Source of the DNA: Symbiodinium natans
Taxonomy: Eukaryota > Sar > Dinophyceae > Suessiales > Symbiodiniaceae
Reading direction: 5' to 3'
Length of the DNA: 47,500 nt
Assembly (NCBI GenBank): GCA_905221605.1
Contig: CAJNDS010002483.1
Span: forward strand, 107,501 to 155,000
Positions within the stretch are counted from its first letter, which is position 1, and the number at the start of each line of letters is the position of its first letter. The notes under the pieces were generated by a model. It saw only the letters and a list, made by a program, of their open reading frames with translations. It was not told where the DNA came from and did no database searches. The position numbers and the translations under genes are program-made. Positions 25,701 through 34,967 of this stretch are shown one piece after another.

Positions 25701-26884
25701 TGCATCCATGACCAATTCCTTGTTGCGAGCCCACATTCGCATCAAAGTAGCATGTCTTCTTCGTATCACGTGAAGAGCTGGTTCGAAGACGTAACGTGAC
25801 ATAATCGGGACCAAAAAATGCAAATGGTATTGCTGTTTGTTCCATACCGTATGATTGCACTTAGCTCTCAGTGATCGGAGGAACGTCTTACCCACTGGAA
25901 AGCATTCGCAACCGTAAAGGCATTTCTGTAATATACCTCTTGCAATGACCGCAGCCTTGACGTCATACTTCCATGGCATAAATTGAAGACGTTCCAAAAG
26001 TTGAGCTCCTTTCTTCATCCTTTCATCTCTTTTTGTTGTGGACGCTCTCGTCTGAGTCTGGAACTGAATCCCCAATCCTTGCATATTTGTCTCATATTTG
26101 ACATTGTAGCCAGCATCGTGGAGTTTTTGCCTCAGCACTCGCGTCCTTGCTGGTTTAGTGCCAAAAATACAAGACTTGTTGATGTTGAGGATCAATCCCG
26201 TTGCCTTGGCCAGATCGGCCACTGTAGCGAGGGCGGTTGTGATGGTCTCATCTTCCGTATCCAATAATGTCCAATCGTCCACATAGGAGTGCAGGTCGAC
26301 TGCATGTCTTTGTTGCACCAAGTTTGTGAACATCCATGTTAGGATAATCATTTGTGCTACCGCAAGGGGACACCCCTCTGGCACGCCCACCTTGGATTTG
26401 ACCGCTGGCCCCCAATGGTCATTGCAGACGAAATGTCGTTGTAGTCCACTCAAGAAAGAGCTGTAAGGTTTCCACATGTCCTGTAGGCCAAGTCTTTTGT
26501 TCAATCGGGGCTTGTTTAGGGCTTAGGGCTTAGGGTTTAGGGTTTAGGGGTTCGGGTCCAGGGCTTGCGGACTAGGGTGTCTTGAGGGTTTGATTCTGGA
26601 GACCCGAGTGGCTTCCCAGAAAGCCCAACACCAATGTCCCTTCATTAATGGACAGGACTTTAATTTAACCATGTAGGGATGGATTTTTGCATTTTGACTT
26701 ACCCTAAACCCTAAACCCTAAGCCCTAAGCCCTAAGCCCTAAACCCTAAACCCTAAACCCTAAACCCTAAACCCTAAACCCTAAGGCGTAGTCAGAAGAA
26801 TTGGGCTCGGGCACTTTCCACTAAAAGGCTTCCGCCCTGCACCCCTTTGCCGAACCTCGGAAACGTCTTCCCGAAACAAGCCAT
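22581..26884 (-). CDS. Candidate gene of seven tiny exons, unknown protein
   Basis: ATG at 26884 opens MACFGKTFPRFGKG. Phase-compatible AG|G exons follow: 26843-26884, 24307-24333 (VRRQPNLLQ), 23620-23636 (EAGALW), 23360-23378, 23122-23145 (VSTFKQSM), 23030-23054 and 22581-22645 (Ser-rich, ending RFKRRNGSKL). Donors include GTGAGC after exon 4 and GC after exon 6. Intron 1 contains the reverse transcriptase element in the same orientation; all introns contain telomere-type repeats. No family is recognised. Because several exons are under 30 nt, chance agreement is a real risk. Confidence 0.35.
22766..22885. mobile_element. Family A element
   Basis: Left end TAGACCCAAGAGTAGCC, body GGGTGCCCCTT, right end GTTTAGTCTGAGTCCTTG. 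The left end is an inverted relative of the right end seen in other copies (CTACTCTGGGTCCTAG). Confidence 0.55.
23070..23825. repeat. TTTAGGG, CCCTAAA and TTCAGGG arrays
   Basis: TTTAGGG at 23070-23111, CCCTAAA at 23257-23320, then a clean run of about 14 TTCAGGG units at 23417-23515 switching to TTTAGGG to 23586, and a further TTTAGGG array at 23706-23825. Confidence 0.93.
23672..24103. mobile_element. Family D unit: inverted ends around telomere-type arrays
   Basis: CTTGGAGGTTCATGGCACTT (from about 23677) and its inverted relative AAGTACCATGAACCTCCAAG (to about 24101) bracket a TTTAGGG array and a (TATAAACCC)n array. The same end motif occurs alone at 3905-3930 and 7924-7957. Confidence 0.6.
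23895..24055. repeat. (TATAAACCC)n array
   Basis: About 17 units of a 9-bp TATAAACCC variant, with an inner run of AAAAACCCT. The NPINPI and VYRVYR frames across it are artefacts. Confidence 0.95.
24177..24260. repeat. Head-to-head telomere-type junction
   Basis: TTTAGGG units run directly into inverted CCCTAGACCCTC units through TTTAAAACCC at about 24225-24235 with no unique DNA between. This is the geometry expected of a fused or folded pair of arrays. Confidence 0.75.
24420..26512 (-). mobile_element. 5'-truncated non-LTR retroelement flanked by telomere-type repeats
   Basis: Minus-strand element with the reverse transcriptase-RNase H ORF and an 84-nt 3' tail. Upstream its first bases (AAGCCCCGATTG) abut CCCTAAGCCCTAAAC; downstream it runs straight into CCTAAGCCCTAAACCC. 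In its own sense both flanks read CCCTAAA. There is no long poly-A, LTR or endonuclease domain; the 5' part is missing. Confidence 0.75.
24504..26504 (-). CDS. Reverse transcriptase / RNase H polyprotein, 5' truncated
   Basis: About 666 codons open. The reverse transcriptase palm is present from motif B (GVPEGCPLA, residues 40-48) and the catalytic YVDD (74-77); fingers and motif A are missing. A CxxC-H-C knuckle is at C398, C401, H409 and C414. The RNase H domain follows with FFTDGS (D478), RAELFAVN (E525), YCDN (D544), a WTKAHKS His (597) and NNRADVLAKQA (D619), so its catalytic set looks complete. The order RT-knuckle-RNase H is typical of LINE-like elements in dinoflagellates and plants. 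The first residue shown is a TTG, not a real start. The frame has no stop over 2 kb, so the copy is fairly young. Confidence 0.9.
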   Translation of the reverse strand: MNKRLGLQDMWKPYSSFLSGLQRHFVCNDHWGPAVKSKVGVPEGCPLAVAQMIILTWMFTNLVQQRHAVDLHSYVDDWTLLDTEDETITTALATVADLAKATGLILNINKSCIFGTKPARTRVLRQKLHDAGYNVKYETNMQGLGIQFQTQTRASTTKRDERMKKGAQLLERLQFMPWKYDVKAAVIARGILQKCLYGCECFPVGKTFLRSLRAKCNHTVWNKQQYHLHFLVPIMSRYVFEPALHVIRRRHATLMRMWARNKELVMDAWKIGIDGSHNFKAGQGWGPITHFQQMLRDWEWTLDATGKCTLPDGWSFNIWDLSTAQFKLITTQSWERVVLADLQAKQNLHDIEDFCIKSSKYPRNEDSMVEGFMNKVRLGGLFPNGRKHSVDYNNDKECIFCGQEDTLRHRVHECPGTEHIRNSTTDWDQLKALPDHMLLGGLFPKPQKLKQFQKALMEVDIQISPLPSNGSTRIFFTDGSAQDEGIPLARVASWGVTEAQSKESTNRAISSGILPGVLQTVFRAELFAVNVALAYDGSCEIYCDNQAAVKVVQAVMNGNDTLDYWVTHPDRDLIQTTINILKRKQPGSCKIFWTKAHKSLHDAKDFFELWQIHHNNRADVLAKQALHFMSDELRKRRNDLVWEFRCFLKTKLNSALLLRRIFDEFP

Positions 26885-27005
26885 GTATTGTATATAGCGA
26901 TGATGAGGTTTAGGGTTTAGGGTTTAGGGTTTAGGGTTTAGGGTTTAGGGTTTAGGGTTTAGGGTTTAGGGTTTAGGGCTTAGGGTTTAGGGTTTAGGGT
27001 TTAGG
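26513..27005. repeat. Telomere-type blocks and AT-richer spacer
   Basis: TTTAGGG-type at 26513-26560, CCCTAAA at 26700-26784 and TTTAGGG at 26909-27005. The spacer 26560-26700 contains a short inverted repeat (TGTCC/GGACA around an ATTAAT core). Confidence 0.85.
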
Positions 27006-27062
27006 GGTACTATCATCCCTACTAAGGACTGTTAGTAGTTAGCATAAGCGGGAGCATCCCAA
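27003..27062. mobile_element. Family C element, partial
   Basis: ATCCCTACTAAGGACTGTTAG parallels the right arm of the hairpin at 17237-17259. TAGCATAAGCGGGAGCATCC parallels the right end of the copy at 44966-44988. Confidence 0.55.
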
Positions 27063-27119
27063 CACATAACCCTGAAACCCTCCACCCTAAATCAAAACAA
27101 ACCCTCTAAGGCCTACACC

Positions 27120-28135
27120 GCGCGGGCGCGTCTTTGTCTGTCGGCCGATTTTACTTTCAAAGGATCTTGAAATGCCCTTGCAGCACTGTGGCCACGGGCA
27201 GCTAAAAGCACGGTGGCTTTCGGGCTTCAAGGGTGCCAAGGCTTTGGGACTTGGTAGGGTCTAGGCTCGAAGACCTGCCTTTCAGGGCTGTTTTGGAGAT
27301 TAGGGCTTAGGGTTTAGGGTTGTTTTAGGGTTTAGGGTATGAGGGTTTAGGGTTTACTGGCTGTTGAGCTTTTCGGGGCTTTGAGGGTTTCGGGGCTGCA
27401 GGGTTTACACTGATTCTGTAACCATGGGGTTCTCCGCGCATGTGGGTTTAGGCTTGAGGGTCTTGATAAGCCCTAAGCCCTACAGCCTGAAACCCGAAAA
27501 CCCTAAACCCTAAAGCCCTGAACACGCCCAAGTCTCTGCTGCCCTAAACCCTAAACCCTAAACCCTAAACCCTAAACCCTAAACCCTAAACCCCCCGACT
27601 GCGCATGAACCGGCTCCGCCCTCAGAACACTGCGCAGAGAATTTCAGTCTAGGGGTTCAGGGTTTGGGGTTTGGGGTTTGGGGTTTCGGATTTAGGGTTT
27701 GGGGCTAGGGGTTTAGGGTTTCGGATTTAGGGTTTGGGGCTAGGGGTTTAGGGTTTATAGGGCTTAGGGTTTGGGGTTTAGGGTTTGGGGTTTAGAGTTT
27801 TGGGGTTTGGGGTTCAGGGTTTGGGGTTCAGGGTTTAGGGTGTAGGGTTCAGGGTTTGGGGCTTAGGGGTTAGCGACTATGATTTCCCCTTAAAGTATAT
27901 GAAAGTTGTATAGTGGCTATGGAGAGTTTTCAGGTAAGCTCCGTATGGAAGCCTTATTTATAGGGGCACTGCGGGCTACAAGAGGAGTACGTAATGTACG
28001 GGAAGGAACCCTAAACCCTAAACCCTGAACCCTAAACCCTAAACCCTAAACCCGAAACCGGAACCCGAAACCCTAAACCCTAAACCCTAAACCCTAAACC
28101 CTAAACCCCTAAACCCTAAACCCTAAACGCTGTCC
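27120..28135. other. Degenerate telomere-type DNA with open fragments
   Basis: TTTAGGG-like units at 27300-27360, CCCTAAA at 27543-27593, TTTGGGG/TTTAGGG mixtures at 27660-27870 and CCCTAAA at 28012-28130. The spacers 27150-27240 and 27600-27650 are open on both strands. The block 27880-28005 is unique and has no frame of note. Confidence 0.6.
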
Positions 28136-28228
28136 CAGACGAAGCCTACGAATGACAGCCACACTGTCTCCATAGGCCATGTCTAAGGTCCAAAGTCCGG
28201 GCCCTCAACTTGGGGACCTTGATACTTC

Positions 28229-28440
28229 TACTTCTTCTTATTGTTATTATGATTCTTATTATGAATATTATGATTATTATTCTGATTATTATTATGATTA
28301 TTATGATTATTATTATGATTATTAGTATGATGATTATTATTATGATGATTATTATTATTGTTAATATTAGTATTAGAATAAGTATTAGACTTGGTATTAG
28401 CATTAGCATTAGCAGTAGTATTAGTATTAGTATTCTGATT
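28229..28440. repeat. (ATT/ATG/ATR)n trinucleotide tract
   Basis: About 210 bp of ATT, ATG and AGT triplets. The Ile/Met-rich frames on both strands are artefacts. The tract lies between imperfect inverted copies of CCGGGCCCTCAA (28197) and TTGAGGCCCGG (28587). Confidence 0.9.
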
Positions 28441-28647
28441 ACGACTATCACCTTCATTACTAGAATTAATATTCTCGTTATATTTAATCTAGCCCGTACA
28501 TGAGCTTTATACATGAAGGGCCTGTACTTCGGATCCCTATAAGCAAGGGCAAGGGACCACACTACTAAGGGCCCATGGCTCAAACTTGAGGCCCGGAAAG
28601 ATGCCGGCTCAGCTGTGCAGGAGGGGCCTCTCAGGTCCTGGTGAAGG

Positions 28648-29030
28648 GGTTTAGGGTTTAGGGTTTAGGGTTTAGGGTTTAGGGTTTAGGGTTTAGGGTT
28701 TAGGGTTTAGGGTTTAGGGTTTAGGGTTTAGGGTTTAGGGTTTAGGGTGAAGAACGACGGGAACTATGCGTGAATGAGCAAGTGAGCAATAAAAAGAACT
28801 GATGCGCAAAGAAACATCAGAGACGACAGGTATTGTGGTGTGCAGATGTACATGTAAAAGGATAGATCGACAGAAAAAATCGTTCCCAGATTAGGACATT
28901 TGCACAGGTTGTCTGCTGGTTGGTGTTCATTTGCATGCTTCGTCTCCGCCCTTCGAATTACCTTGAAACTTGAAAACTGTTGTTGTGGCGCCCCCTTTGC
29001 GGTCCATCCTTGTCGAGGCCCCTAAGCCTA
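28648..29030. repeat. TTTAGGG array and unique AT-richer spacer
   Basis: A clean run of about 14 TTTAGGG units to 28747. It is followed by 280 bp of unique sequence with no convincing frame or signal. Confidence 0.8.
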
Positions 29031-29147
29031 AACCCTAAACTCTACACTCTAAACTCTAAACCCTAAACCCTAAACCCTGAACCCTGAACCCTAAACCCTA
29101 AACCCAAAATGCTGAAGCTCAAAATCAGCCTTCCCTCCCAGTCCCTC

Positions 29148-29204
29148 CTGACTGCCTTGTCGTCTTTCTGGGAAGCGGATCTTGTGACGCTCCCCTCCGG
29201 TCAT
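29148..29204 (-). CDS. Candidate first exon, unknown gene
   Basis: ATG at 29204 opens MTGGERHKIRFPERRQGSQ and could end CAG|GAGGG (GA donor). It lies between CCCTAAA (29060-29103) and TTTAGGG (29212 on), like other exons here. No partner exons were identified. Confidence 0.3.
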
Positions 29205-29329
29205 GTGTTTGTTTAGGGTTTAGACTTTAGGGGGTAGGGTTTAGGGCTTAGGGCTTAGGGCTGAGGGCTTAGGGTTTAGGGCTTAGGGTTTAGGGTTTCG
29301 GGTTTAGGGTTAAAAGTTTAGGGTTTAGG

Positions 29330-29504
29330 GTCTCGTTCCGCAGCCCACTTCAGGGAATCGAGGCTCAAGAACTACATCGGGCGACGGGCTCTGCGGGAAT
29401 CTCTTCTGGTCTCTAGAGCACTGACTCGCTTATCAGCTGCTGGGGGTGGAGGCTACGGTCTCTTGATGTTGTGCAGTTCTCTTAGGCACAGGCCCGGAAA
29501 TTGC

Positions 29505-29553
<49 letters not shown>

Positions 29554-29880
29554 AGAGCTTTTTCTATTCTAGCCCGGCTTAGTTTAAGCAAAAGCACGCA
29601 TTCGCGAAACTTATCTACGACTGGAAGAAGGCGGAGTCACCAACAGCCGTGTCAGAAAGTCGAAAGAGAGACAATTCCGTCATGGGTCATGAACTACAAC
29701 ATACAGTAATATACTACATACTGTACTGCAAAATACTCATGGGAACATTGATTCTGAGAGAGTAGGTTTTTTTTGTGCAGTATACTTGCGACTGATGATC
29801 TCGCTGGGCTTTTCAGCGCAGACGGACCGACGGGGGGTGTAAGGGAGGGTTTGGAGTTTGGGGCTTATGGCCCATTAGCC
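29330..29880. other. Spacer with (GA)n tract and an open plus frame
   Basis: A plus frame from 29356 reads RLKNYIGRRALRESLLVSRA up to a (GA)n tract at 29509-29549. The minus strand has early stops here. No splice partners were found. 29710-29880 holds nothing I can name. Confidence 0.3.
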
Positions 29881-29914
29881 GTCAGCAAGCATCAATATCG
29901 GAATATCGGCCCAC

Positions 29915-30480
29915 CAAAACCCTAAACCCTGAACCCTACAAAACCCTAAACCCGAAACCCTAAACCCTAAACCCTACTAGACCATAAACCCTAAACCTTA
30001 CATCATTATACGAGGTTAGTCCTTAACACCCTGTGCAAAATATTCCTGAAGATGACCCTCTTAAACCCAATACATATATTAAGGGAAAGTATAGGCAGCC
30101 TTCTACCCAAAAAAACCTAAACGCTGCACCCTACACCATAAACCCTAAGTCCTAAACCCTAAATCCTAAACCCTAAACCCTGAACACTAAATCCTAAACC
30201 CTTAATCATTACATTTCGGGTGTTCAGCAAGTTCAGGGTTTCGGAAAAGGGGTTTAGGGTCAGGGTTTAGGGCTCAGGGTTTCGGATGTAGGGTCTAGGG
30301 TTAGGGTTTAGGGTTTGGGGTTTGGGGTTTAGGGTTTTAGGGTTTAGGGTTTTAGGGTTTAGGGTTTGGGGTTTGGGGTTTAGGGTTTATAGGGCTTGGG
30401 GTTTAGGGGCGGCGTCGAGGGCGTGCGGTTCCCAAAGGCGAGAGCCCACCATGCACCCTTTAGGGTTTGGGGTTTAAGGT
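29915..30480. repeat. Degenerate CCCTAAA then TTTAGGG/TTTGGGG stretch
   Basis: CCCTAAA-like units at 29918-30000 and 30120-30200, TTTAGGG/TTTGGGG mixtures at 30235-30410. 30000-30110 is unique and AT-richer, with AAGATGACCCTCTTAAACCC similar to the tandem unit at 44.3 kb. Confidence 0.7.
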
Positions 30481-30498
30481 TTAGGGTTTAGGGTAAGC

Positions 30499-30537
30499 CT
30501 CCAAGTGCAGCAGAGGCACTAGTACCTTCTGGACGGC
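30499..30537 (-). CDS. Candidate internal exon, unknown gene
   Basis: A pyrimidine-rich CTTCTGTGAGTTCTG|AG precedes GCCGTC; the frame reads AVQKVLVPLLHLE and ends GAG|GCTTAC (GC donor, phase 0). A phase-compatible continuation begins AAAG|GGTGCATGG near 30457. Good splice context, but no family. Confidence 0.4.
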
Positions 30538-30619
30538 CTCAGAACTCACAGAAGTCAGCCCCACAGCAAGGGGTTTGGGATTGAGGTTTGAGGTTTGGGG
30601 TTTAGGGTTCCCTAAGCCC

Positions 30620-31720
30620 CATAAGAGCCCCCGAAAACCTGACTTGAGTGCATACGACGTCGCTTCAGCGCCATCTTCATAGAATCAGAACACCCCCTCA
30701 TCCTCCACCCTCCACCCTGAACTGCAAGCCCTGAATCTTAGGGGCTTCGCCCTCATGCCAGCGTAGAATACTGGTTCACGAAATGGGCATTTTTTTTGCC
30801 GGCGGAAGGGGGGGGGGGGGGGGGCGGAACTAGTGAAAATACCCTATGTTTTGGTCATAGATTGGGGGTTTGTGAAGGCCCAAATGGGGCTGTATAACAA
30901 CCCCGATGGAAACCTGCTGGTCCCCAAAAATGTTATCGTTCTTTTTTCCTCCTTATCGCTTTACAGTGCATGCGCACAAAACACAGTATTGTTGGCTAGA
31001 ATTCTTATCGTTTTACAGCGTTTGCTTATACAAGGAAATGCTTCGGAGCACTTGGTTTTCACCAGGCCCCCGGAGACACCCCAAGACCAGAGTCACCACA
31101 GGGCACACATCTTCAACCCTGGAATGGTCCAGGTCCTTCAACAGACCCCATCGTGAACAAAAAGTTATCGTTCTGGTTATCGTTTTGTTATCGTTTTTGA
31201 CCTATTGCTTTAGGGGTGTGAGGGGTGTAAGGGGTATTAGGCGTGTAAGGGGCCACACAACCAAAACCCTGCAGAAAGTTATCGTTTTTTATACTCCTTA
31301 TCACCTTATCCTTTTACAAGCTAAACGATACTCGGGCGCACTCCTTTCTAAACCGCAAGCCGCGGGTTTACTATACAACCCCAAATGGTCAAATATCACG
31401 AAGACTGGTGCTTTGTGTATTTTCCGAGCACTAGCAAAAACACATATGGCTTGTCCCCCAGATGCTGATTTGTTTGCCCAGATTTGGGGTTCGTAAAGGA
31501 CAAATCTTCAATGATCACTAACGTTTGCCACATGAGTGTTCCCCCAGCCCGCCCGAGAATCCCGGCGTTGGCCTTAGATTGAAAGTTTGCAAACGCACAA
31601 ACTGGCCCAAAACTGTAAAAATAGATTCGGTGGTATTCCAAGCCTCCCAAACTAGTGAAGATGCATGCATTTTGGCCCTAGATTACTTGCAGGTTCATGG
31701 TTATTAAAGAAGAAAGGCCT
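30620..31720. other. Unique AT-richer block with repeated TTATCGTT words
   Basis: After a G-run (30808-30824) the motif TTATCGTT(TTT) recurs near 30931, 31005, 31165, 31178, 31190 and 31280. Two plus frames are open (30833-31156, 30906-31496) but look unlike protein. A pair CAACCCC-AAATGG / ACAACCCCGATGG suggests internal duplication. No gene is assigned. Confidence 0.4.
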
Positions 31721-32121
31721 CCAAACGAGTGTGAGGGGTTTAAGGGTGTGGGGTTCAAGGAGTAAGGGCCTCAGGTTTAGGGGTTAGGGTTTAGGGTTTA
31801 GGGTCTAGGGTTTCCGGGCGTGGAGCAGACCTCGGGATCGTATTTATGGGGAGCCTGCAAAATTTCGCCAAGTCAAATCTACTCATTCATATTCAAAATA
31901 GAAATTGGTGTTCGCCAAATCGATTCTATTCAATCCATTTTCCCTGCCAAAATCATATTGAAAATAGAGAGCGAATTTTCGCCAAATCACAACAATGTTC
32001 AGCTGAGGCGACCCCGCCAGCAGGTCACAACAATGGGCTCCTAAACATGCAGCATCACAAAAAACGGCTTATCAATGATTTATGAATTTTCATTATGGAT
32101 GAATTACCAAAATTGCGGCGC
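31720..32121. other. Unique spacer with a 37-bp direct repeat
   Basis: TCATATTCAAAATAGAAATT...TTCGCCAAATCG (about 31888) returns as TCATATTGAAAATAGAGAGC...TTCGCCAAATCA (about 31952). No coding signal beyond short open frames. Confidence 0.5.
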
Positions 32122-32571
32122 TCAGCACGTGATTTGCCACCAGTTCAGAAACGCGGGCCCCTGCGGCATGCAGCACGATGCCCATCGCAACAAATCATAG
32201 CTCAAAAACGCAGTCCTGGACAGCACTGAGAGCTGGGAGATGCCCTTGAGTACGTGCTGCGGCTTGTTCCTTTTTTGGATCACCTTGAAGGAAGCGCTTC
32301 CGCATCGAGATTCAGTACATTCACAGCTCATCGGAAGCAGGCAGTCGAAACAAACTACCCTTGCCTTCCCGAGGTAATGCGCTGTCACCCTCGGCTCGGC
32401 ATCAAGCTCCAGAGCCGCTTGCAGGTAGCAAGCAAGCTCGTCCAGGAGACGGTGCTTGCCGCTCCTGCAGCAAGTCGCAGGAGCAGGAAGAAGACCGCAC
32501 TCCGATCCAACCTTGGCGAACCCCCCACCGGTGCCGAAAAATATTAAGCAAACACACACTTTTTCTGACAT
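32122..32571 (-). CDS. Unknown Cys-rich ORF
   Basis: The minus frame is open for 149 codons. Its protein-like part (to the TGA at 32122) includes LDELACYLQAALELDAEPRV, VVCFDCLLPMSCECTESRCG and KVIQKRNKPQHVLKGISQLS. No ATG; an acceptor near 32518 (TTCGCCAAG|G) could start it. Seven Cys in the middle could suggest a metal site. The plus strand is also open (32254-32547), so strand is not certain. No family is recognised. Confidence 0.4.
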   Translation of the reverse strand: MSEKVCVCLIFFGTGGGFAKVGSECGLLPAPATCCRSGKHRLLDELACYLQAALELDAEPRVTAHYLGKARVVCFDCLLPMSCECTESRCGSASFKVIQKRNKPQHVLKGISQLSVLSRTAFLSYDLLRWASCCMPQGPAFLNWWQITC

Positions 32572-32736
32572 TGCGCTTTACACGAAGGGTCACCAGCCGA
32601 CGGCCTGGCACACAAAGCTTAGGGTTTAGGGTAAATTAAGGGCTAGGGTTGGGACGAGGGTGTGGGCTACGCAGGGCAGTCTCATGAGGTTTCAAGCCCC
32701 ACGCACTTCGGGCTTATGGTTTATAGAAATGGGCTC

Positions 32737-33128
32737 CTTGGGAGCCATCTTGAGTCTTTTGAAGGGCTTCAGGTGCCTCCAAAACAAGTGCAGTCATTCG
32801 GGAAAACAATCTTGAGGCTTTTGAGGGGCTTCAGGGGCCTCCAAAACAGGCGCGGTCATTCGGGAACTTATTCTTGGGAGCCATCTTGAGTCTCTTGAGG
32901 AGCTTCCGGGGCCTCCAAAACAGGCGCGGTCATTCGGGAACTTAGTCTTGGGGAGCCATCTTGAGTCTCTTGAGGGGCTTCAGGGGCCTCCAAAACCGGC
33001 GCGGTCATTCGGGAACTTCTTCTTAGGATCCACTTTGAGTCTTTTGACAGGCGTGGTCATTCGGGAACTTATTCTTGGGAGCCATCTAGCGTTTTTTGAG
33101 GGGCTTCAGGAGCCTCCTCATCCCGGGT
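32737..33128. repeat. 74-bp minisatellite, six units
   Basis: Units start (CTTGGGAGCCATC) at 32737, 32811, 32873, 32947, 33022 and 33074, with lengths 74, 62, 74, 75, 52 and about 55. Short units lack internal blocks. Each carries GGCCTCCAAAAC and GCGGTCATTCGGGAACTT. The unit length is not a multiple of three and open frames across it are incidental. Confidence 0.92.
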
Positions 33129-33282
33129 TCGTAATTTAGTCTTCGTTTTCTGGGACCTCATGAATACACAGGCTTGGTGGGGAAGGCCCCATAGGTTTAA
33201 GTAAAAAGAGCATTTGGTCTCCAGCTGTTTGGGGTCTTGAGGGTTTAGGGTTTAGGGTACATCGGAATCCCAACACTGCAGC

Positions 33283-33594
33283 ATGGCATGTGGAGTCCAG
33301 CTGCCTTCTTCTCTAACCCCCAAGGCCTTCCCGCCAAGACGTACCACTTCACCAGCCAAGCTAGGCCTTGGAAAGGGGTGGCAGTGGAGGGCGGGGGGGG
33401 GGGGGGGCAATATTGGCAGAGTGTTGGCAAAACCCAGAAATGTGGGGCGCATTATGGGAAGGCAGATGCCCTTGGATGACTTCGAACCACCCTTCAGCGC
33501 CACTTCTAAGGTGCATGTGGCACCCAAGGGCCAATTCCATGCACTGAAAGGTCCCTTGGCTGGGGAGGAGGGGTTTGGAACTTCTTCTATTTAG
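33283..33594 (+). CDS. Weak plus-strand ORF
   Basis: Open for 103 codons with a protein-like end (RIMGRQMPLDDFEPPFSATS). It is interrupted in appearance by a G-run (33392-33407), and minus frames are open in parallel. No family, no clear start. Low support. Confidence 0.2.
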   Translation: MACGVQLPSSLTPKAFPPRRTTSPAKLGLGKGWQWRAGGGGGNIGRVLAKPRNVGRIMGRQMPLDDFEPPFSATSKVHVAPKGQFHALKGPLAGEEGFGTSSI

Positions 33595-33599
33595 ACTGG

Positions 33600-34184
33600 A
33601 AAAGATATAGCTGATTGGATAATGCCTTCGTTGCCCTACACCTCGACCGTTAACCCTAAACCATATGGGGAACCCTCCTGTCCTGCACCCTGACATCTGC
33701 AAGCCTCAGAGCCAGCGGTATCAACTACAGCTCACGGCAACTTGAACAGCACTCTGCTTTCTCACCCAAAACCCCGCGGGCGTGAGCCATTGCGCGCGTG
33801 TGGAACTCAAGGGGAGTGCCCGTTCAAAGCTATATGGTTGCGCAGTAATAGCTCCCCAGATACCTGGCCTTGCCCCCCAAGGCCCACAGCGGCATGTTTG
33901 GACCTGTACAACTAAGCCAAGGCACCGATGGAAAAGCAAAACGTTGTCTCAATCAAGAAGAGACGATCACAGTCGCGTTCAACCTACTACTTGAAAGTTG
34001 TAGGTGTTTGACTAACTGCAAATGCAACAGTGCTCGCAACCTGATCTGCAAAACTCAACTACGCCTGAACAGACGCATTCGTCGCTCACCTGGCTTTGCC
34101 TTGAGTGCTCCCTGCACCGAAGAACCGACTGCCTCGCCGACTCTTTGAATGCGAACCCGCAGTCGTTGTCCCGGCTGTGAGGCG
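33600..34184. other. Spacer downstream of the kinase
   Basis: Short frames on both strands and no telomere-type repeats beyond 33660. If the kinase gene continues, its C-lobe should be here on the minus strand; I cannot find a DxWxxG-type motif or a clear exon. Confidence 0.4.
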
Positions 34185-34967
34185 CTACTGCCTGCGCACC
34201 TTGAGCCATTGGCAAGCGGCGACATCAGAGGACTGCCGACCTGTCTCGGAAGCCTGCCAGAACTCAGGTGCGCGATACAGCGGCGTCGAATTATTCAGGA
34301 AACGAGGCACCACCGGCCCTTTGAAGCATTCTGTCATTCCGAAGTCGCAGATCTTGATTTGGTGGTCGCGATACAGAATGTTCTTGGGCTTGAGGTCCAT
34401 GTGCGCGTAGCCGATGTGATGCATGCTTTCAAGGCCTTTTCTTAGCTGAGCAGCTGCTGCCCAAAGATTCTCAGCAGTCAACGCCCCCCCCTCTGTCAGG
34501 GCCTGGGCCAAAGTCTGGCCCGCGTACTCTGTTGCTAGAAAAGGCATGGGCTTCATTGCCTTCTCGAGAAGCCTAGGGAACAACAGCTGAACTGCTGGTG
34601 CCAAAGATTGTAGGTCTCGTAGAATCTTCTCTTCATGGTTGATGTCGTCAGTGTCGTTTGTGGACTTGAAGACCTTGAGGGCGGCCCTCTGCCCATCAGG
34701 CCCAATGGCTTCCTGAACGGAGCCATACGCGCTCTCACCCAACGCACGCACCACCTGGTAAGCACCAAATTGCTGGCATGCCTGAGCAGGCGGCGCCGTT
34801 TGTGGCTCGGCAGGCTCGGTTGCCACAGCAGCCACCGATGTCCTGAAGTGGATGCCCTTCTCCCGGAGCTCTTGCCGCTGGGTTGCGAACTCCTCTGTGG
34901 ACTTCTTCCTGTAAACATCCTGTTCTGCGCGGGTCAGTGAGCGCCAAAGAGCACCTACCTTCTTCAT
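34185..34967 (-). CDS. Ser/Thr protein kinase domain fused behind an HMG box (truncated C-lobe)
   Basis: Residues 1-35 (ALWRSLTRAEQDVYRKKS) are the last helix of an HMG box. A kinase follows: Gly-loop GESAYGSV (77-84), ALK lysine 98, alpha-C Glu 112/113, catalytic loop AHMDLKPKN (188-196; HMD in place of HRD, D191 kept), DFG (208-210) and APE (233-235). The frame stops at residue 260, just after the activation segment, so most of the C-lobe is missing or lies in further exons; AAG|GTGCGC before the stop could be a donor. HMG box plus kinase is an unusual pairing. The true start is upstream, where the frame is broken. Confidence 0.7.
   Translation of the reverse strand: MKKVGALWRSLTRAEQDVYRKKSTEEFATQRQELREKGIHFRTSVAAVATEPAEPQTAPPAQACQQFGAYQVVRALGESAYGSVQEAIGPDGQRAALKVFKSTNDTDDINHEEKILRDLQSLAPAVQLLFPRLLEKAMKPMPFLATEYAGQTLAQALTEGGALTAENLWAAAAQLRKGLESMHHIGYAHMDLKPKNILYRDHQIKICDFGMTECFKGPVVPRFLNNSTPLYRAPEFWQASETGRQSSDVAACQWLKVRRQ

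Noticed and set aside
28146-28583. Ile/Met-rich ORFs on both strands
   Set aside because: Artefacts of the ATT/ATG trinucleotide tract, not membrane proteins.
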